Origin: Gammaproteobacteria bacterium
GTDB taxonomy: Bacteria > Pseudomonadota > Gammaproteobacteria > Steroidobacterales > Steroidobacteraceae
Assembly: GCA_025357915.1 (NCBI GenBank)
Contig: JANYLH010000027.1
Location: 62,001 to 126,000, forward strand
Length of the DNA: 64,000 nt
Direction: 5' to 3'
The number at the start of each line of letters is the position of its first letter. Position 1 is the stretch's first letter. The notes beneath the pieces were generated by a model. That model saw nothing but the letters and a program-made list of their open reading frames with translations, was not told the origin of the DNA and ran no database searches. Below, piece by piece: positions 50,360 to 61,060 of this stretch. A program made the position numbers and the translations under genes.

Positions 50360-50805
50360 GGAGCTATCGCCGCAGGCGGCGGTTCATGCCGCGGCATGGG
50401 CTGTCGCTTGTGCAGCGCCAGCCAGCCGCGTGCCACGCGATAGGCCACCCACAGGCCGACGATGCCGATACCCGCATAGGCGATGAAGATGCCGATCACG
50501 ATCAGCGTCAGGGGCGCGCTGATCAGGAGCGTCACGCCGATCCACAGGAACGCATACCAGAAAGTGTGGATCTGCCACTCGAAATGCGTCGCGAGCCAGG
50601 TGCCCCGCGCCTCCGCGCGCCGCGCGTAATTCATGATCACCGCGATAATCGAGGGCAGCCCGAACACGAAGCGGCCCGCGATGGTCGAGCTGGTGAAGAT
50701 CCCGGTCAGCACGGCAAAGGCGTGCAGGCCGTAGATGAGCTGCACGTAGTTAAAGAGCCCGGTATCGCTCGGGCTCTGGGTGGTGTCGTCGGCCGTGTCG
50801 CTCAT
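50356..50805 (-). CDS. DUF4870-like membrane protein
   Basis: Three hydrophobic segments; LFNYVQLIYGLHAFAVLTGIFTSSTIAG. Confidence 0.65.
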   Translation of the reverse strand: MSDTADDTTQSPSDTGLFNYVQLIYGLHAFAVLTGIFTSSTIAGRFVFGLPSIIAVIMNYARRAEARGTWLATHFEWQIHTFWYAFLWIGVTLLISAPLTLIVIGIFIAYAGIGIVGLWVAYRVARGWLALHKRQPMPRHEPPPAAIAP

Positions 50806-50815
50806 GGCGCTGCTC

Positions 50816-52009
50816 TCACTTGCTCGTGCGTGTGAACCGGGCGGCAATGCGCCGGTAGGCTTCGCGAAACGGGATGCCTTCCTTCACCACCAGGGCGTAG
50901 GCCTCGCCGGCGGCGTGCACCGCCGGATCGATCTGGACGCTTTCGGCCCGAAACTGCAGCGCGTCGATCGCGGGCACCATTATTCCAAGACTCTCGCCAG
51001 CCAGATCAATGCCGCGGAACAGCGGCGCCTTGAGCAGCTGCAGGTCGCGCTGGTACCCCGAGGGCAGTTTGGCGTACAGCATCAATGCCTCGGTGAGACA
51101 GGCGAGTGCGCTGGCGCCGCGGCCGCGCACCAGCTCGAACACGTCTGCATTGCGCTTCTGGGGCATGATCGACGAACCGGTGGTAAAGGCGTCCGGCAAG
51201 TCGACGAAGGCAAATTCCCGCGTGTAGAACAGCAGCAGGTCGGCGGCCAGGCGTCCCAGGTCCTGCATCAGCAGCGTCGTCTCGAACAGCAACTGTGCCT
51301 CGGCCTTGCCGCGCGAGAGCTGCACGGCCGTGACCGGCTCGTGTATCGCCTCGAACCCCAGCGTCCGCGTGGTGGCGGACCTGTCCAGCGGGAGCCCCGG
51401 CGTGCCGTAGCCTGCGGCCGACCCCAGCGGATTGCGGCCGGCGCGGCGCCCCACGGCGCGCAGGCCGTCCGCGTCGTCGCGCAGTTCGGCGGCGAAACCG
51501 CCGGCCCAGAGCGCAACCGTGCTGGGCATGGCCTGCTGCATGTGGGTGTAGCCCGGCAGTGCGATCGATCCCTGGCGCTGACCCAGGCCCTCAAGTGCGG
51601 CGGCCACGGCTTCGGCGCCGGCGGCGAGGGACTGGAGCGCCTCGCGCATGTACAGGCGCACCGCGGCCAGTACCTGGTCATTGCGCGAGCGCCCGAGGTG
51701 GATGCGTTCGCCGGCCGCGCCGATCCGCGCCGTCAGGCGCTTCTCGAGCGCGGTCTGGCCGTCTTCGTCTGCGAGTTCGATGCGCCACTCGCCGCGCTCG
51801 TGTTCGGCCCCGAGCGCGCTCAGCCCAGCGCGGATCGCCGCGGCGTCCGCTGCCGTGAGCAATCCCTGCGCGTGCAGCATGTCCGCGTGCGCGATGGAGG
51901 CGCGCACGTCGGCCACCACCAGGCGCTCATCGAGCACATGGTCGTCGCCAGCGGTGAAGCGCAGCACGCGATCATCGAGCGGCGCGCCCTTGTCCCACAG
52001 TCTGCTCAT
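50816..52009 (-). CDS. argH: argininosuccinate lyase
   Basis: RIHLGRSRNDQVLAAVRLYM, GYTHMQQAMPSTVALW, GSSIMPQKRNADVFELVR. Confidence 0.96.
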   Translation of the reverse strand: MSRLWDKGAPLDDRVLRFTAGDDHVLDERLVVADVRASIAHADMLHAQGLLTAADAAAIRAGLSALGAEHERGEWRIELADEDGQTALEKRLTARIGAAGERIHLGRSRNDQVLAAVRLYMREALQSLAAGAEAVAAALEGLGQRQGSIALPGYTHMQQAMPSTVALWAGGFAAELRDDADGLRAVGRRAGRNPLGSAAGYGTPGLPLDRSATTRTLGFEAIHEPVTAVQLSRGKAEAQLLFETTLLMQDLGRLAADLLLFYTREFAFVDLPDAFTTGSSIMPQKRNADVFELVRGRGASALACLTEALMLYAKLPSGYQRDLQLLKAPLFRGIDLAGESLGIMVPAIDALQFRAESVQIDPAVHAAGEAYALVVKEGIPFREAYRRIAARFTRTSK

Positions 52010-52101
52010 ACGGCCCCGCAGCGGGTGAAGCCAGGCCATGATAGTCCCGGGAACCGGGCCTCGCCCGGCGAACCGCCGGGTTGCCGGATACGATGGCAAC
52101 C

Positions 52102-52136
52102 GGAATATTGATTCATTAGTGATACAGTTCCATTCT
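52102..52136 (-). promoter_or_regulatory. candidate ARG-box pair upstream of argH
   Basis: Minus strand TGAATCAATATTCC (52102-52115), one mismatch to TGAATN4ATTCA; a partial second box 21 bp away (52123-52136). Confidence 0.55.
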
Positions 52137-52183
52137 TAAGCATATTATTGAAACACCAGAGATTCAATATCGGCCTGCGATTC

Positions 52184-53812
<1,629 letters not shown>

Positions 53813-53840
53813 GGACCTGGGTGCGTGGTGGGCTGGCTGG

Positions 53841-54794
53841 CTAGTCTACAGCCTGGGCGCCGCCCGATTCCTGCTCCGCGCTGCTCAGCGCCGTGATGTC
53901 GGCCACGATCAGCGTGCCGGTGCCCTCGTTGGTGAACACCTCGGCGAGGATGCTTTCGCTCGAGCGGTAACCGATCACGTGCACGCGGCGCACGCCGCCA
54001 CGGATCGCGTCTTCGATCGCCCTGGCCTTGGGCAGCATGCCGTCGTTGAGCTTGCCCGCAGCGCGCAGCCGCGTGAGGCCCGCCAGGTCGGTGTAGGAGA
54101 TCACGGAGCCGGGGTCGGCCACGTCGTCGAGGATCCCCGGCGCGCCGGTGCACAGGATCAGCTTCTCGGCCTGGAGCGCGGCGCCGATCGCGGCGGCGAC
54201 GGTGTCGGCGTTGATGTTCAGCAATTGCCCGCGCGCGTCGGCCGAAAGCGGGCTGATCACCGGCATCAATCCGTTGTCCAGATGCTTGCGGATGACGTTG
54301 GTGTCGATGCGGTCGATGTCGCCGACGAAGCCGAAATCCACCGTCTCCGTATCGGTGGGCTGCAGTTTCACGGGCGGGCGACGGTGCGCCTGCACCAGCC
54401 CCGCGTCGACACCGGAGAGCCCGACCGCGTCGATCTCCAGATCGCGGCAGATCGCCAGGATCCGGGTGTTGATCAGCCCGTTGAGCACCATCGAGGTGGC
54501 GTCGATTGATTTCTCGTCGGTGATGCGCCGGCCCTGCACCATGCGCGTCGGCACGCCCATGGCCGCGGTGACTTCGGTGAGCTGTGGCCCGCCGCCGTGC
54601 ACCATCACCACCCGCACCCCGAGGTAATGCAGGATCGCGATCTGCTCCATGAGGGCGCGCGTCATGTCCGCATCGCCGAACACGGCGCCGCCGGCCTTGA
54701 CGACGAAGATCTTGCCCTTGTACATGCGGATGTACGGCGCGGCGGCGCGCAGCGCCCGGATGGTGGCGACCTGGTCGGCGCGGTGCAGTTTCAT
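53841..54794 (-). CDS. argB: N-acetylglutamate kinase (AAK family)
   Basis: GKIFVVKAGGAVFGDADMTRALMEQIAILHYLGVRVVMVHGGGPQL. Confidence 0.93.
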   Translation of the reverse strand: MKLHRADQVATIRALRAAAPYIRMYKGKIFVVKAGGAVFGDADMTRALMEQIAILHYLGVRVVMVHGGGPQLTEVTAAMGVPTRMVQGRRITDEKSIDATSMVLNGLINTRILAICRDLEIDAVGLSGVDAGLVQAHRRPPVKLQPTDTETVDFGFVGDIDRIDTNVIRKHLDNGLMPVISPLSADARGQLLNINADTVAAAIGAALQAEKLILCTGAPGILDDVADPGSVISYTDLAGLTRLRAAGKLNDGMLPKARAIEDAIRGGVRRVHVIGYRSSESILAEVFTNEGTGTLIVADITALSSAEQESGGAQAVD

Positions 54795-54835
54795 GGGTGC
54801 GGAGAGCTCCTTCGGGTGGCGATCAAGGGCAAGTG

Positions 54836-55834
54836 TCAGGGCCTGAGCAGGCGGTGGAGCACGGCCATTTGCGCGGGCAAGCGGTTGAAGGCCTGGCGCA
54901 GCACCAGGCTGCGCGGCCCGTCGAGCACTTCGTCGGCAATGGCGCTGTTGCGCCGTACGGGCAGGCAGTGCATGACCCGGCAATCGTCTGCGGCGCGCGC
55001 AAACCAGTCATTGCGCAGGCACCAGTTCTTGAGGGGCCGGCGCAGCTCGCGGTCCGCGGCTTCGTCGCCGTAGTGACTCGTGCAGCCCCATTCCTTCGCG
55101 TACACCACCTGCGCGCCCTCGAGCGCGGCCGCGCGGTTGGCGGTCTCCGCCACGCTCCCGCCGCTGGCGGCGGCGGCCTGGCGGGCGCGCTCCATGACGG
55201 TGGTGGGCAGGGCGAAACCTTCGGGCCGCAGCACGACGACGTCCATGCCGCGCAGCGCCGCCATGTGCACGGTGGCCGCCGGCACGGCCAGCGGCAGCGA
55301 CTTCGGGTGCGATACCCAGGCCAGCACGAATTTACGGCGGGCCGGGCCGGGGAGTTCATCGAGCGTCTTCCAGTCGGCCAGCGCCTGGCAGGGATGGTTG
55401 ATCGCGGACTCCATGTTGATGAGCGGCCGGTCGACCAGGGCCGCCATGGCGTTGAAGCGCTCATCGGCGAGGTCGGCCGCCAGGTCCTCGCCCGCGGCGA
55501 AGGCGCGGATCCCCAGCGCGTCGCAATACGAGGCAAGCACCGGGAGTCCTTCGCGGATGTGCTCGGCGGCGGCGCCGGTCATCACGGCGCCGTCACGCGC
55601 TTCCAGCTGCCAGGTGCCCTGGCCGGGCGTAATCACGAACGAGGAGCCGCCCAGCCGCGCCATGCCCGACTGGAATGAGGCGAGTGTGCGGAGCGAGGGA
55701 TTCATGAACAGGAGCCCGAGTACCTTGCCGGCCAGCGAGCGCGGTTCGGGGTGATGCTCGAGCCGCTGTGCCAGCGCAACCAGGTCCTGCACCTCGCCGC
55801 GCGTGAAATCGGCCAGGTCGACGAAGCGCTTCAC
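54836..55834 (-). CDS. N-acyl-L-ornithine carbamoyltransferase (AOTCase/SOTCase family)
   Basis: GTG start overlapping argD stop; LFMNPSLRTLASFQSGMARLGG, LAWVSHPKSLPLAVP, VYAKEWG, MHCLPVRRN; HPCQ loop. Confidence 0.88.
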   Translation of the reverse strand: MKRFVDLADFTRGEVQDLVALAQRLEHHPEPRSLAGKVLGLLFMNPSLRTLASFQSGMARLGGSSFVITPGQGTWQLEARDGAVMTGAAAEHIREGLPVLASYCDALGIRAFAAGEDLAADLADERFNAMAALVDRPLINMESAINHPCQALADWKTLDELPGPARRKFVLAWVSHPKSLPLAVPAATVHMAALRGMDVVVLRPEGFALPTTVMERARQAAAASGGSVAETANRAAALEGAQVVYAKEWGCTSHYGDEAADRELRRPLKNWCLRNDWFARAADDCRVMHCLPVRRNSAIADEVLDGPRSLVLRQAFNRLPAQMAVLHRLLRP

Positions 55835-57000
55835 GCGCCACCGATCTCGAGCAGCGCCGCGCGCAGCTGCTCGACGTGTTCGGGCTGCAGGATGAACGGC
55901 GGCAGGAGCCGCAGCACGGCCGGGTCGGCGCTGGTGCCGGCGAGAATGCCGCGCTCGAGCAGTGCGCGGTGGATCTCTTTGGCGGGCCGGTCGCAGATCA
56001 GGCCGGCCAGGAACCCCGCGCCCTGGTAGCCGCGCACCGGGCCGGCTACGCAGCGCTCGCGGATGAGCTCGCCCACCAGACGCACGTTCTCGAGCAGGTT
56101 CTCGTGCCCGAGCGCCTCGATGACGGCCAGCATTGCCGCGCAGGCCATGGGGCCGCCGCCGAAAGTGGTACCGAGTGCGTCGAGCTTTACGGCGGCTGCC
56201 ACGGGCGGGCTCAGCAGCAGCGCGGCGCAGGGGAAGCCATTGCCGAGCGCCTTGGCCGTGGTGATCATGTCGGGCATCACGCCGTAGAGATTCGCGGCGA
56301 ACGGCGCGCCCGTGCGGCCCATGCCGCATTGCACTTCGTCGAATATGAGCAGCGCGCCGGTGGCATCGCACCGGCGGCGGAGCGCCGCCAGGTATTGCGG
56401 GCCCAGATCGAAGGCGCCGCCCACGCCCTGCACGGGCTCGACGATCACCGCCGCGGTCTGCCCGGTAATCGCGCCCAGTGCCGAGGCATCGCGACGCGGC
56501 AGGAAGCGGACCTCAAAGGGAGGGCGCGGAAAACCATACCACTTCGCCGCCGCTCCCCAGGTGATGGCGCCGGCCGCGGCCGTGCGGCCGTGAAAGCCGT
56601 GCTCGAGCGCGATGACCTCGGAGCGGTGCGTGATCGTGAACGCCATCTTCAGCGCATTCTCGTTCGCCTCGGCGCCCGAATTGACAAGGAACACCTGGTT
56701 GAAGTGCCCTCCGGCGAAGCGCAGCAGGCTTGCCGCGGCACGGCTGCGCACCTCGAGCGGGACGGCGTTGCTCTGGAAGTTGAGCGTCTGCGCCTGTGCG
56801 TGGAGCGCGCGCGTCCAGGCGGGATGGGCATAGCCGAGCGCCGCGACCGCGTGACCGCCGTAGAGATCGAGCACGCGTGCGCCCGCGGCGGTGTGCAGCC
56901 ACACGCCTTGCGCGGAGGTCACCTGCAGCGGGTATTGCGCAAAGACTGGCGCCAGCGGGTCGGCCGGCAGGGTGGGCTGCAATGCGAGGCTGGTGCGCAC
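55831..57000 (-). CDS. argD: acetylornithine (acylornithine) aminotransferase
   Basis: VLDLYGGHAVAALGYAHPAW, ITHRSEVIALEHGFHGRTAAAGAITW, LIFDEVQCGMGRTG, TTAKALGNGFPCAALL. Confidence 0.93.
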   Translation of the reverse strand: MRTSLALQPTLPADPLAPVFAQYPLQVTSAQGVWLHTAAGARVLDLYGGHAVAALGYAHPAWTRALHAQAQTLNFQSNAVPLEVRSRAAASLLRFAGGHFNQVFLVNSGAEANENALKMAFTITHRSEVIALEHGFHGRTAAAGAITWGAAAKWYGFPRPPFEVRFLPRRDASALGAITGQTAAVIVEPVQGVGGAFDLGPQYLAALRRRCDATGALLIFDEVQCGMGRTGAPFAANLYGVMPDMITTAKALGNGFPCAALLLSPPVAAAVKLDALGTTFGGGPMACAAMLAVIEALGHENLLENVRLVGELIRERCVAGPVRGYQGAGFLAGLICDRPAKEIHRALLERGILAGTSADPAVLRLLPPFILQPEHVEQLRAALLEIGGA

Positions 57001-57004
57001 CGCG

Positions 57005-58063
57005 CTAGGTCCAGCCAGCTGCGCTCGCCGTGAGTCCGGTGCTTTCCGGAAAACCCAGCAAACGGTTCATCCATTGCAGCGCGCCGCCGGCCGCGCCCTT
57101 GTTCAGGTTGTCGGCCACGCTCATCACAGCGACCGTGCGACCGTCGCTGACCGCGCCGAGCCGCGCGTAGTTGCTGGCGACAACGTCCTTCAGGCGCGGT
57201 AGTGCGGCGCCCACCTGCACGAACGGCGAGGCCGCGTAGAAATCGCGCAAGCGTGACAGCAATTGGCCGCTGTCGAGCGGACGCTTGAGCACCGCCTGCA
57301 CTGTGGCGTGGATGCCGCGCGCGAACGGCCCCGAGTGCGGCACGAACGCGAAGTGCGCGGCCACGCCGGTCGCGGCGTGTGCGCAAGCGGTGATCTCGGG
57401 CGCGTGGCGGTGCGCCAGTGCCTGGTACGCGTACAGGTCGCCGTGCCGCAGCGGATGGTGCGTGCCCTCGGTGGGCTTGCGCCCTGAACCGGTGCTGCCG
57501 GTGACCGCGGACACGAACAGTTGCGGCTCGACCAGGTCGAGCGCCAGGAGCGGCACGGCGGCGAGCAGGATCGTGGTGGCGAAGCACCCCGGGTGCGCCG
57601 CGTGGGGTGTGCGGATCTCGCCCAGGTGTTCGGGCACCGCGCAGGTGAATTGCGCGATGCGCCCGGGCGCACCGTGCGGGTGCCGGTACACGGCTTCGTA
57701 GGCAGCCGCGCTCGGGTAGCGGAAATCCGCCGAGATGTCGACCACGCGTGGCGTGTGGCCCGAGCGTTCCGCCACCGTGAGCAGCCGGTCGATCAGCGCG
57801 GCGGAGACGCCGTGCGGCGCGGCGGCGAGTATCGCTGGCGTACGCTCGCGCTGCAGCAGCGCCTCGATCTGCTGCTGCGAATGGAACCGCGTTTCGGGAT
57901 AGACCGCGGCGAGGTGCGGGAAGGCCGTGGCCACCGGCTCGCCGGGGCTGCCGTCGGACATGACGCCCGCCAGCTGCAGCCGCGGGTGGGCGGCGATCAG
58001 CCGCAGCAATTCGCCGGCCACGTAACCGGTGCCGCCGAGCACGATGGTGGGGACGCGGCTCAC
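57005..58063 (-). CDS. argC: N-acetyl-gamma-glutamyl-phosphate reductase
   Basis: TIVLGGTGYVAGELLRLIAAHP, HPGCFATTILLAAVPLL. Confidence 0.94.
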   Translation of the reverse strand: MSRVPTIVLGGTGYVAGELLRLIAAHPRLQLAGVMSDGSPGEPVATAFPHLAAVYPETRFHSQQQIEALLQRERTPAILAAAPHGVSAALIDRLLTVAERSGHTPRVVDISADFRYPSAAAYEAVYRHPHGAPGRIAQFTCAVPEHLGEIRTPHAAHPGCFATTILLAAVPLLALDLVEPQLFVSAVTGSTGSGRKPTEGTHHPLRHGDLYAYQALAHRHAPEITACAHAATGVAAHFAFVPHSGPFARGIHATVQAVLKRPLDSGQLLSRLRDFYAASPFVQVGAALPRLKDVVASNYARLGAVSDGRTVAVMSVADNLNKGAAGGALQWMNRLLGFPESTGLTASAAGWT

Positions 58064-58066
58064 GAC

Positions 58067-59146
58067 CTACTCGGCGGCGCGCGCGATCGCGGCCTGGGCG
58101 CCCAGGCCCACGGCCGCGATGATCGCGTCACCGAGCGCCGCCGGGTTGCTGATGGCGTTGAACGCCGGCACCTTCAGCTGCTGCTCGATGATGTCGACGC
58201 CGACCTGGTTGTCGGTCGATGGTCCGGTGACCATGCATGGCTCGACGTGGAAGCGCTCGCGCAGCAGCTTCACGCCGCCCCACGCGGCCACCGGGTCGTT
58301 CGCCGAGAGCACCAGGCCGGTGATCGCGCGGCGGATGTCCTCGCAATTGAGGATCGCATCGACGCCGTAGGTGCCGAGCAGCCCGTCACCGAGCTCGAAG
58401 ACGATGACGTCGGGCTTGCCGGCGGCCAGCTCGGTGAGCATGGTGCGCGTCAGCGCCGGACCGGTGCGCGCCGAGGTGGTGACCACGCCCAGGTCCGTGA
58501 AGAGCATCGATTTGCGCGCGCCGGCATCTTCGAAGGCCATGATGTCGCGCCGCAGCGATACGCCGGTGGCCTTGAAGGCGTCGATCACCAGGCCCCGGTG
58601 GCGCATGCGCGAGATGATGGCGGCCGCGGCCGCGGTCTTGCCCGCTTCCATGCAGGTGCCGGCCAGCGCCACCACCGGTACGCCGCGCACCTCCAGGGGC
58701 GAATCGTAATTGAGCCGCCGGTAGCCGACCCGCGCCGGCACGCCGATGCGCTCGCCCAGGTACGGGAACTGCAGCACCACGCCCAGCACGCGGCAGTCGA
58801 AGGGCTTGCCCTTGTCCGGGGTCGCCGAATCGCACACGCCCATGACGCCGCCGATGTTCAGCATCTGGATGATGTCGCCGGGCTTGAGCGAGTCGGGCAC
58901 GTGGCCCGAATATCCGAACAGGGCCTTGCGGGGACCCAGTGCGCCGACCACCACGTCGCCCCGTGCGACCTTGGCCATGCGGCCGCTGGTCAGCTCGAGC
59001 GTGTTGTAGGTCGACTTGTTGTTGAGGATCTCGGCGACGATCACCACGCCCTCCTCGGCGGGGATCTCGTCGGCCACGCGCAGCTCGTGGCCGAGCGCGC
59101 AGGCCTGCGTGATCGAGGCGATCTTGTCGACCACCACGGTCTTCAC
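58067..59146 (-). CDS. uncharacterised two-domain P-loop protein embedded in arg operon (DUF1611/DgcN- or dethiobiotin-synthetase-like)
   Basis: GTG start in GTGA overlap with argG stop; Walker A-like GTCMEAGKTAAAAAI; N-terminal VGALGPRKALFGYSGHVPDSLKPGDIIQMLNIGGVMGVC. Confidence 0.75.
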   Translation of the reverse strand: MKTVVVDKIASITQACALGHELRVADEIPAEEGVVIVAEILNNKSTYNTLELTSGRMAKVARGDVVVGALGPRKALFGYSGHVPDSLKPGDIIQMLNIGGVMGVCDSATPDKGKPFDCRVLGVVLQFPYLGERIGVPARVGYRRLNYDSPLEVRGVPVVALAGTCMEAGKTAAAAAIISRMRHRGLVIDAFKATGVSLRRDIMAFEDAGARKSMLFTDLGVVTTSARTGPALTRTMLTELAAGKPDVIVFELGDGLLGTYGVDAILNCEDIRRAITGLVLSANDPVAAWGGVKLLRERFHVEPCMVTGPSTDNQVGVDIIEQQLKVPAFNAISNPAALGDAIIAAVGLGAQAAIARAAE

Positions 59147-60387
59147 GGTTGCTGTGCTCCCTGTGCGGCCAGTTCGCCGGCGCGGGCGTGGAACATGCCG
59201 GTCAGCGCGACGATCTTCGAAAAGCCCAGCGCGTCGGCGCCGGTCCATTCGCCGGCGGCTTCGCCGTAGACGCCGCGCGATGCGCTCATGAGCGAGTACG
59301 GTGATTCGACGCCTTCGACGAACAGCGAGCCGGCCCGAAACAGCAGGTGGACTTCACCGCTCACGCGTTGCTGGGAAGACACGAGCAGCGCCTCGATGTC
59401 GCGGCAGACGGGGTCGAGGAGCTGTCCCTCGTGCACCCAGTCGCCGTAGGGCAGGGCGAGGCTTTCCTTGATACGCTGCTGGCGTGAGGTGAGCACCAGT
59501 TTCTCGAGCTCGCGGTGCGCGGTCAGCAGCACTTCGGCGGCCGGCGCCTCGAAAGCCACCCGGCCCTTGGTGCCGATGATGGTGTCGCCCAGGTGAATGC
59601 CACGGCCGATGCCAAACGGCGCGGCCAGCGCCTCGAGCCGCTCGATCAGTTCCACGGGCGCGAGCGTCTTGCCGTCGAGCCCTGCGGGCCGGCCCCGCTC
59701 GAAGCGCACCGTATGGTGTTGCGGGAGCGGTGGGTGCGTGAAGGCATCCTTCGAGAGCACCCAGGCGCTCTCGGGAATGCTGCCTTTCGAGTTGAGCGTC
59801 TCGGCGCCGCCGATGGTGACGCCCCACAGCCCGCGATTGGTCGAGTATGCGGCACCAAACGCTGGTATCGGAAGGCCGCGCGACTGCAGGTACTCGAGCT
59901 CCTCCGCTCGCTTGAAGGCATGGTCACGGACCGGCGCGATGATCTCCAGTTCCGGCGCCAGCGTGCGCAGCGCGACTTCGAAGCGCACCTGATCGTTCCC
60001 GGCGGCCGTGCAGCCGTGCGCGATGGAGTTCGTGCCCAGACGCCGCGCCATCAGCGCGATGGTCTGCGCCTGCATGACGCGTTCGGCTCCTACGCACAGC
60101 GGATAGAGCTGGCCGCGGCGCACGTTGCCCATGATCAGGAAACGCAGCACCTGCTCGTAGTAGTCGGCCCGTGCGTCGATCTGGTGATGTTCGATGGCGC
60201 CGAGCGACAGCGCGCGCGCGCGCAGCGCGTGCGCCGCGTGCGCGTCGATGCCGCCGGTGTCGACGGTCACTGTGATGATGGGGCGCTGGTACTGCTGCGC
60301 GAGCCACGGCACCAGGAACGAAGTGTCGAGGCCCCCGGAATAGGCCAGCACGATGGGCTTGGCGCCCGCAATCGATCCCGTGGTCAT
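59143..60387 (-). CDS. argG: argininosuccinate synthase
   Basis: KPIVLAYSGGLDTSFLVPWLAQQY, AHGCTAAGNDQVRFEVALRTLAPELEIIAPVRD. Confidence 0.96.
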   Translation of the reverse strand: MTTGSIAGAKPIVLAYSGGLDTSFLVPWLAQQYQRPIITVTVDTGGIDAHAAHALRARALSLGAIEHHQIDARADYYEQVLRFLIMGNVRRGQLYPLCVGAERVMQAQTIALMARRLGTNSIAHGCTAAGNDQVRFEVALRTLAPELEIIAPVRDHAFKRAEELEYLQSRGLPIPAFGAAYSTNRGLWGVTIGGAETLNSKGSIPESAWVLSKDAFTHPPLPQHHTVRFERGRPAGLDGKTLAPVELIERLEALAAPFGIGRGIHLGDTIIGTKGRVAFEAPAAEVLLTAHRELEKLVLTSRQQRIKESLALPYGDWVHEGQLLDPVCRDIEALLVSSQQRVSGEVHLLFRAGSLFVEGVESPYSLMSASRGVYGEAAGEWTGADALGFSKIVALTGMFHARAGELAAQGAQQP

Positions 60388-60391
60388 GGTT

Positions 60392-60844
60392 TCAGATTCC
60401 GAAGTGTTCGCGCAGGCGCGCGAGCAGCCGCTGCTGCGCGCGGCCGCCGGTGGTGGCGATGAAGATCGTGTCGTCGCCGGAAATGGTGCCCACCACCTCC
60501 GGCCAGGCCGCCTTGTCGAGTGCGACCGCAACGCTCTGCGCGGCGCCGGTGCTGGTGCGCACCACGGTGAGTGCCGCGCCCGCCGGGCGCGCCGAACGCA
60601 CGAACTGCGCCAGCGCGCCAAAGCTCCCGTTGGCGTGTGCGGTCTCGGCCGGCGGCGCCAGGTACCGGCCGCTCGCCTTCAGCACACCCAGCTCCCGCAG
60701 GTCGCGGCTGACCGATGACTGCGTTACTGCAAAGCCGCGCCTGCGCAGCAGCTGCGTCAGCTCGGACTGGCGGCGCACCACGGCGCCATTGAGGATGCCG
60801 AGGATCGCGTCGCGCCGGCCCTGCAGGTGATGGTCGTTCAGCAT
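60392..60844 (-). CDS. argR: arginine repressor
   Basis: RRDAILGILNGAVVRRQSELTQLLRRRGFAVTQSSVSRDLRELGVLK; C-terminal VVGTISGDDTIFIAT. Confidence 0.95.
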   Translation of the reverse strand: MLNDHHLQGRRDAILGILNGAVVRRQSELTQLLRRRGFAVTQSSVSRDLRELGVLKASGRYLAPPAETAHANGSFGALAQFVRSARPAGAALTVVRTSTGAAQSVAVALDKAAWPEVVGTISGDDTIFIATTGGRAQQRLLARLREHFGI

Positions 60845-60853
60845 GTCAGCCTC

Positions 60854-60888
60854 TGCATAAACATGCGCGTATTGTGCATAAATATGCA
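60854..60888 (-). promoter_or_regulatory. tandem ARG boxes upstream of argR
   Basis: TGCATAAACATGCG (60854-60867) and TGCATAAATATGCA (60875-60888), 21 bp start to start. Confidence 0.75.
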
Positions 60889-61060
60889 GAGGCGTCAAGT
60901 GCGCCTGCTGGTCCACGCGCGCCACCAGGCGGCGACGGCTCGCGGCCTGGATGCGTCGCGGCGGGGCCCTATGACCGCGCGCTTTCTGCCGTGACTTGCC
61001 GGATCGTGTGCCGCGGTGGATGATCCAAAGGTCACCGTAGCTGAATCAAGGGGATCAGCC

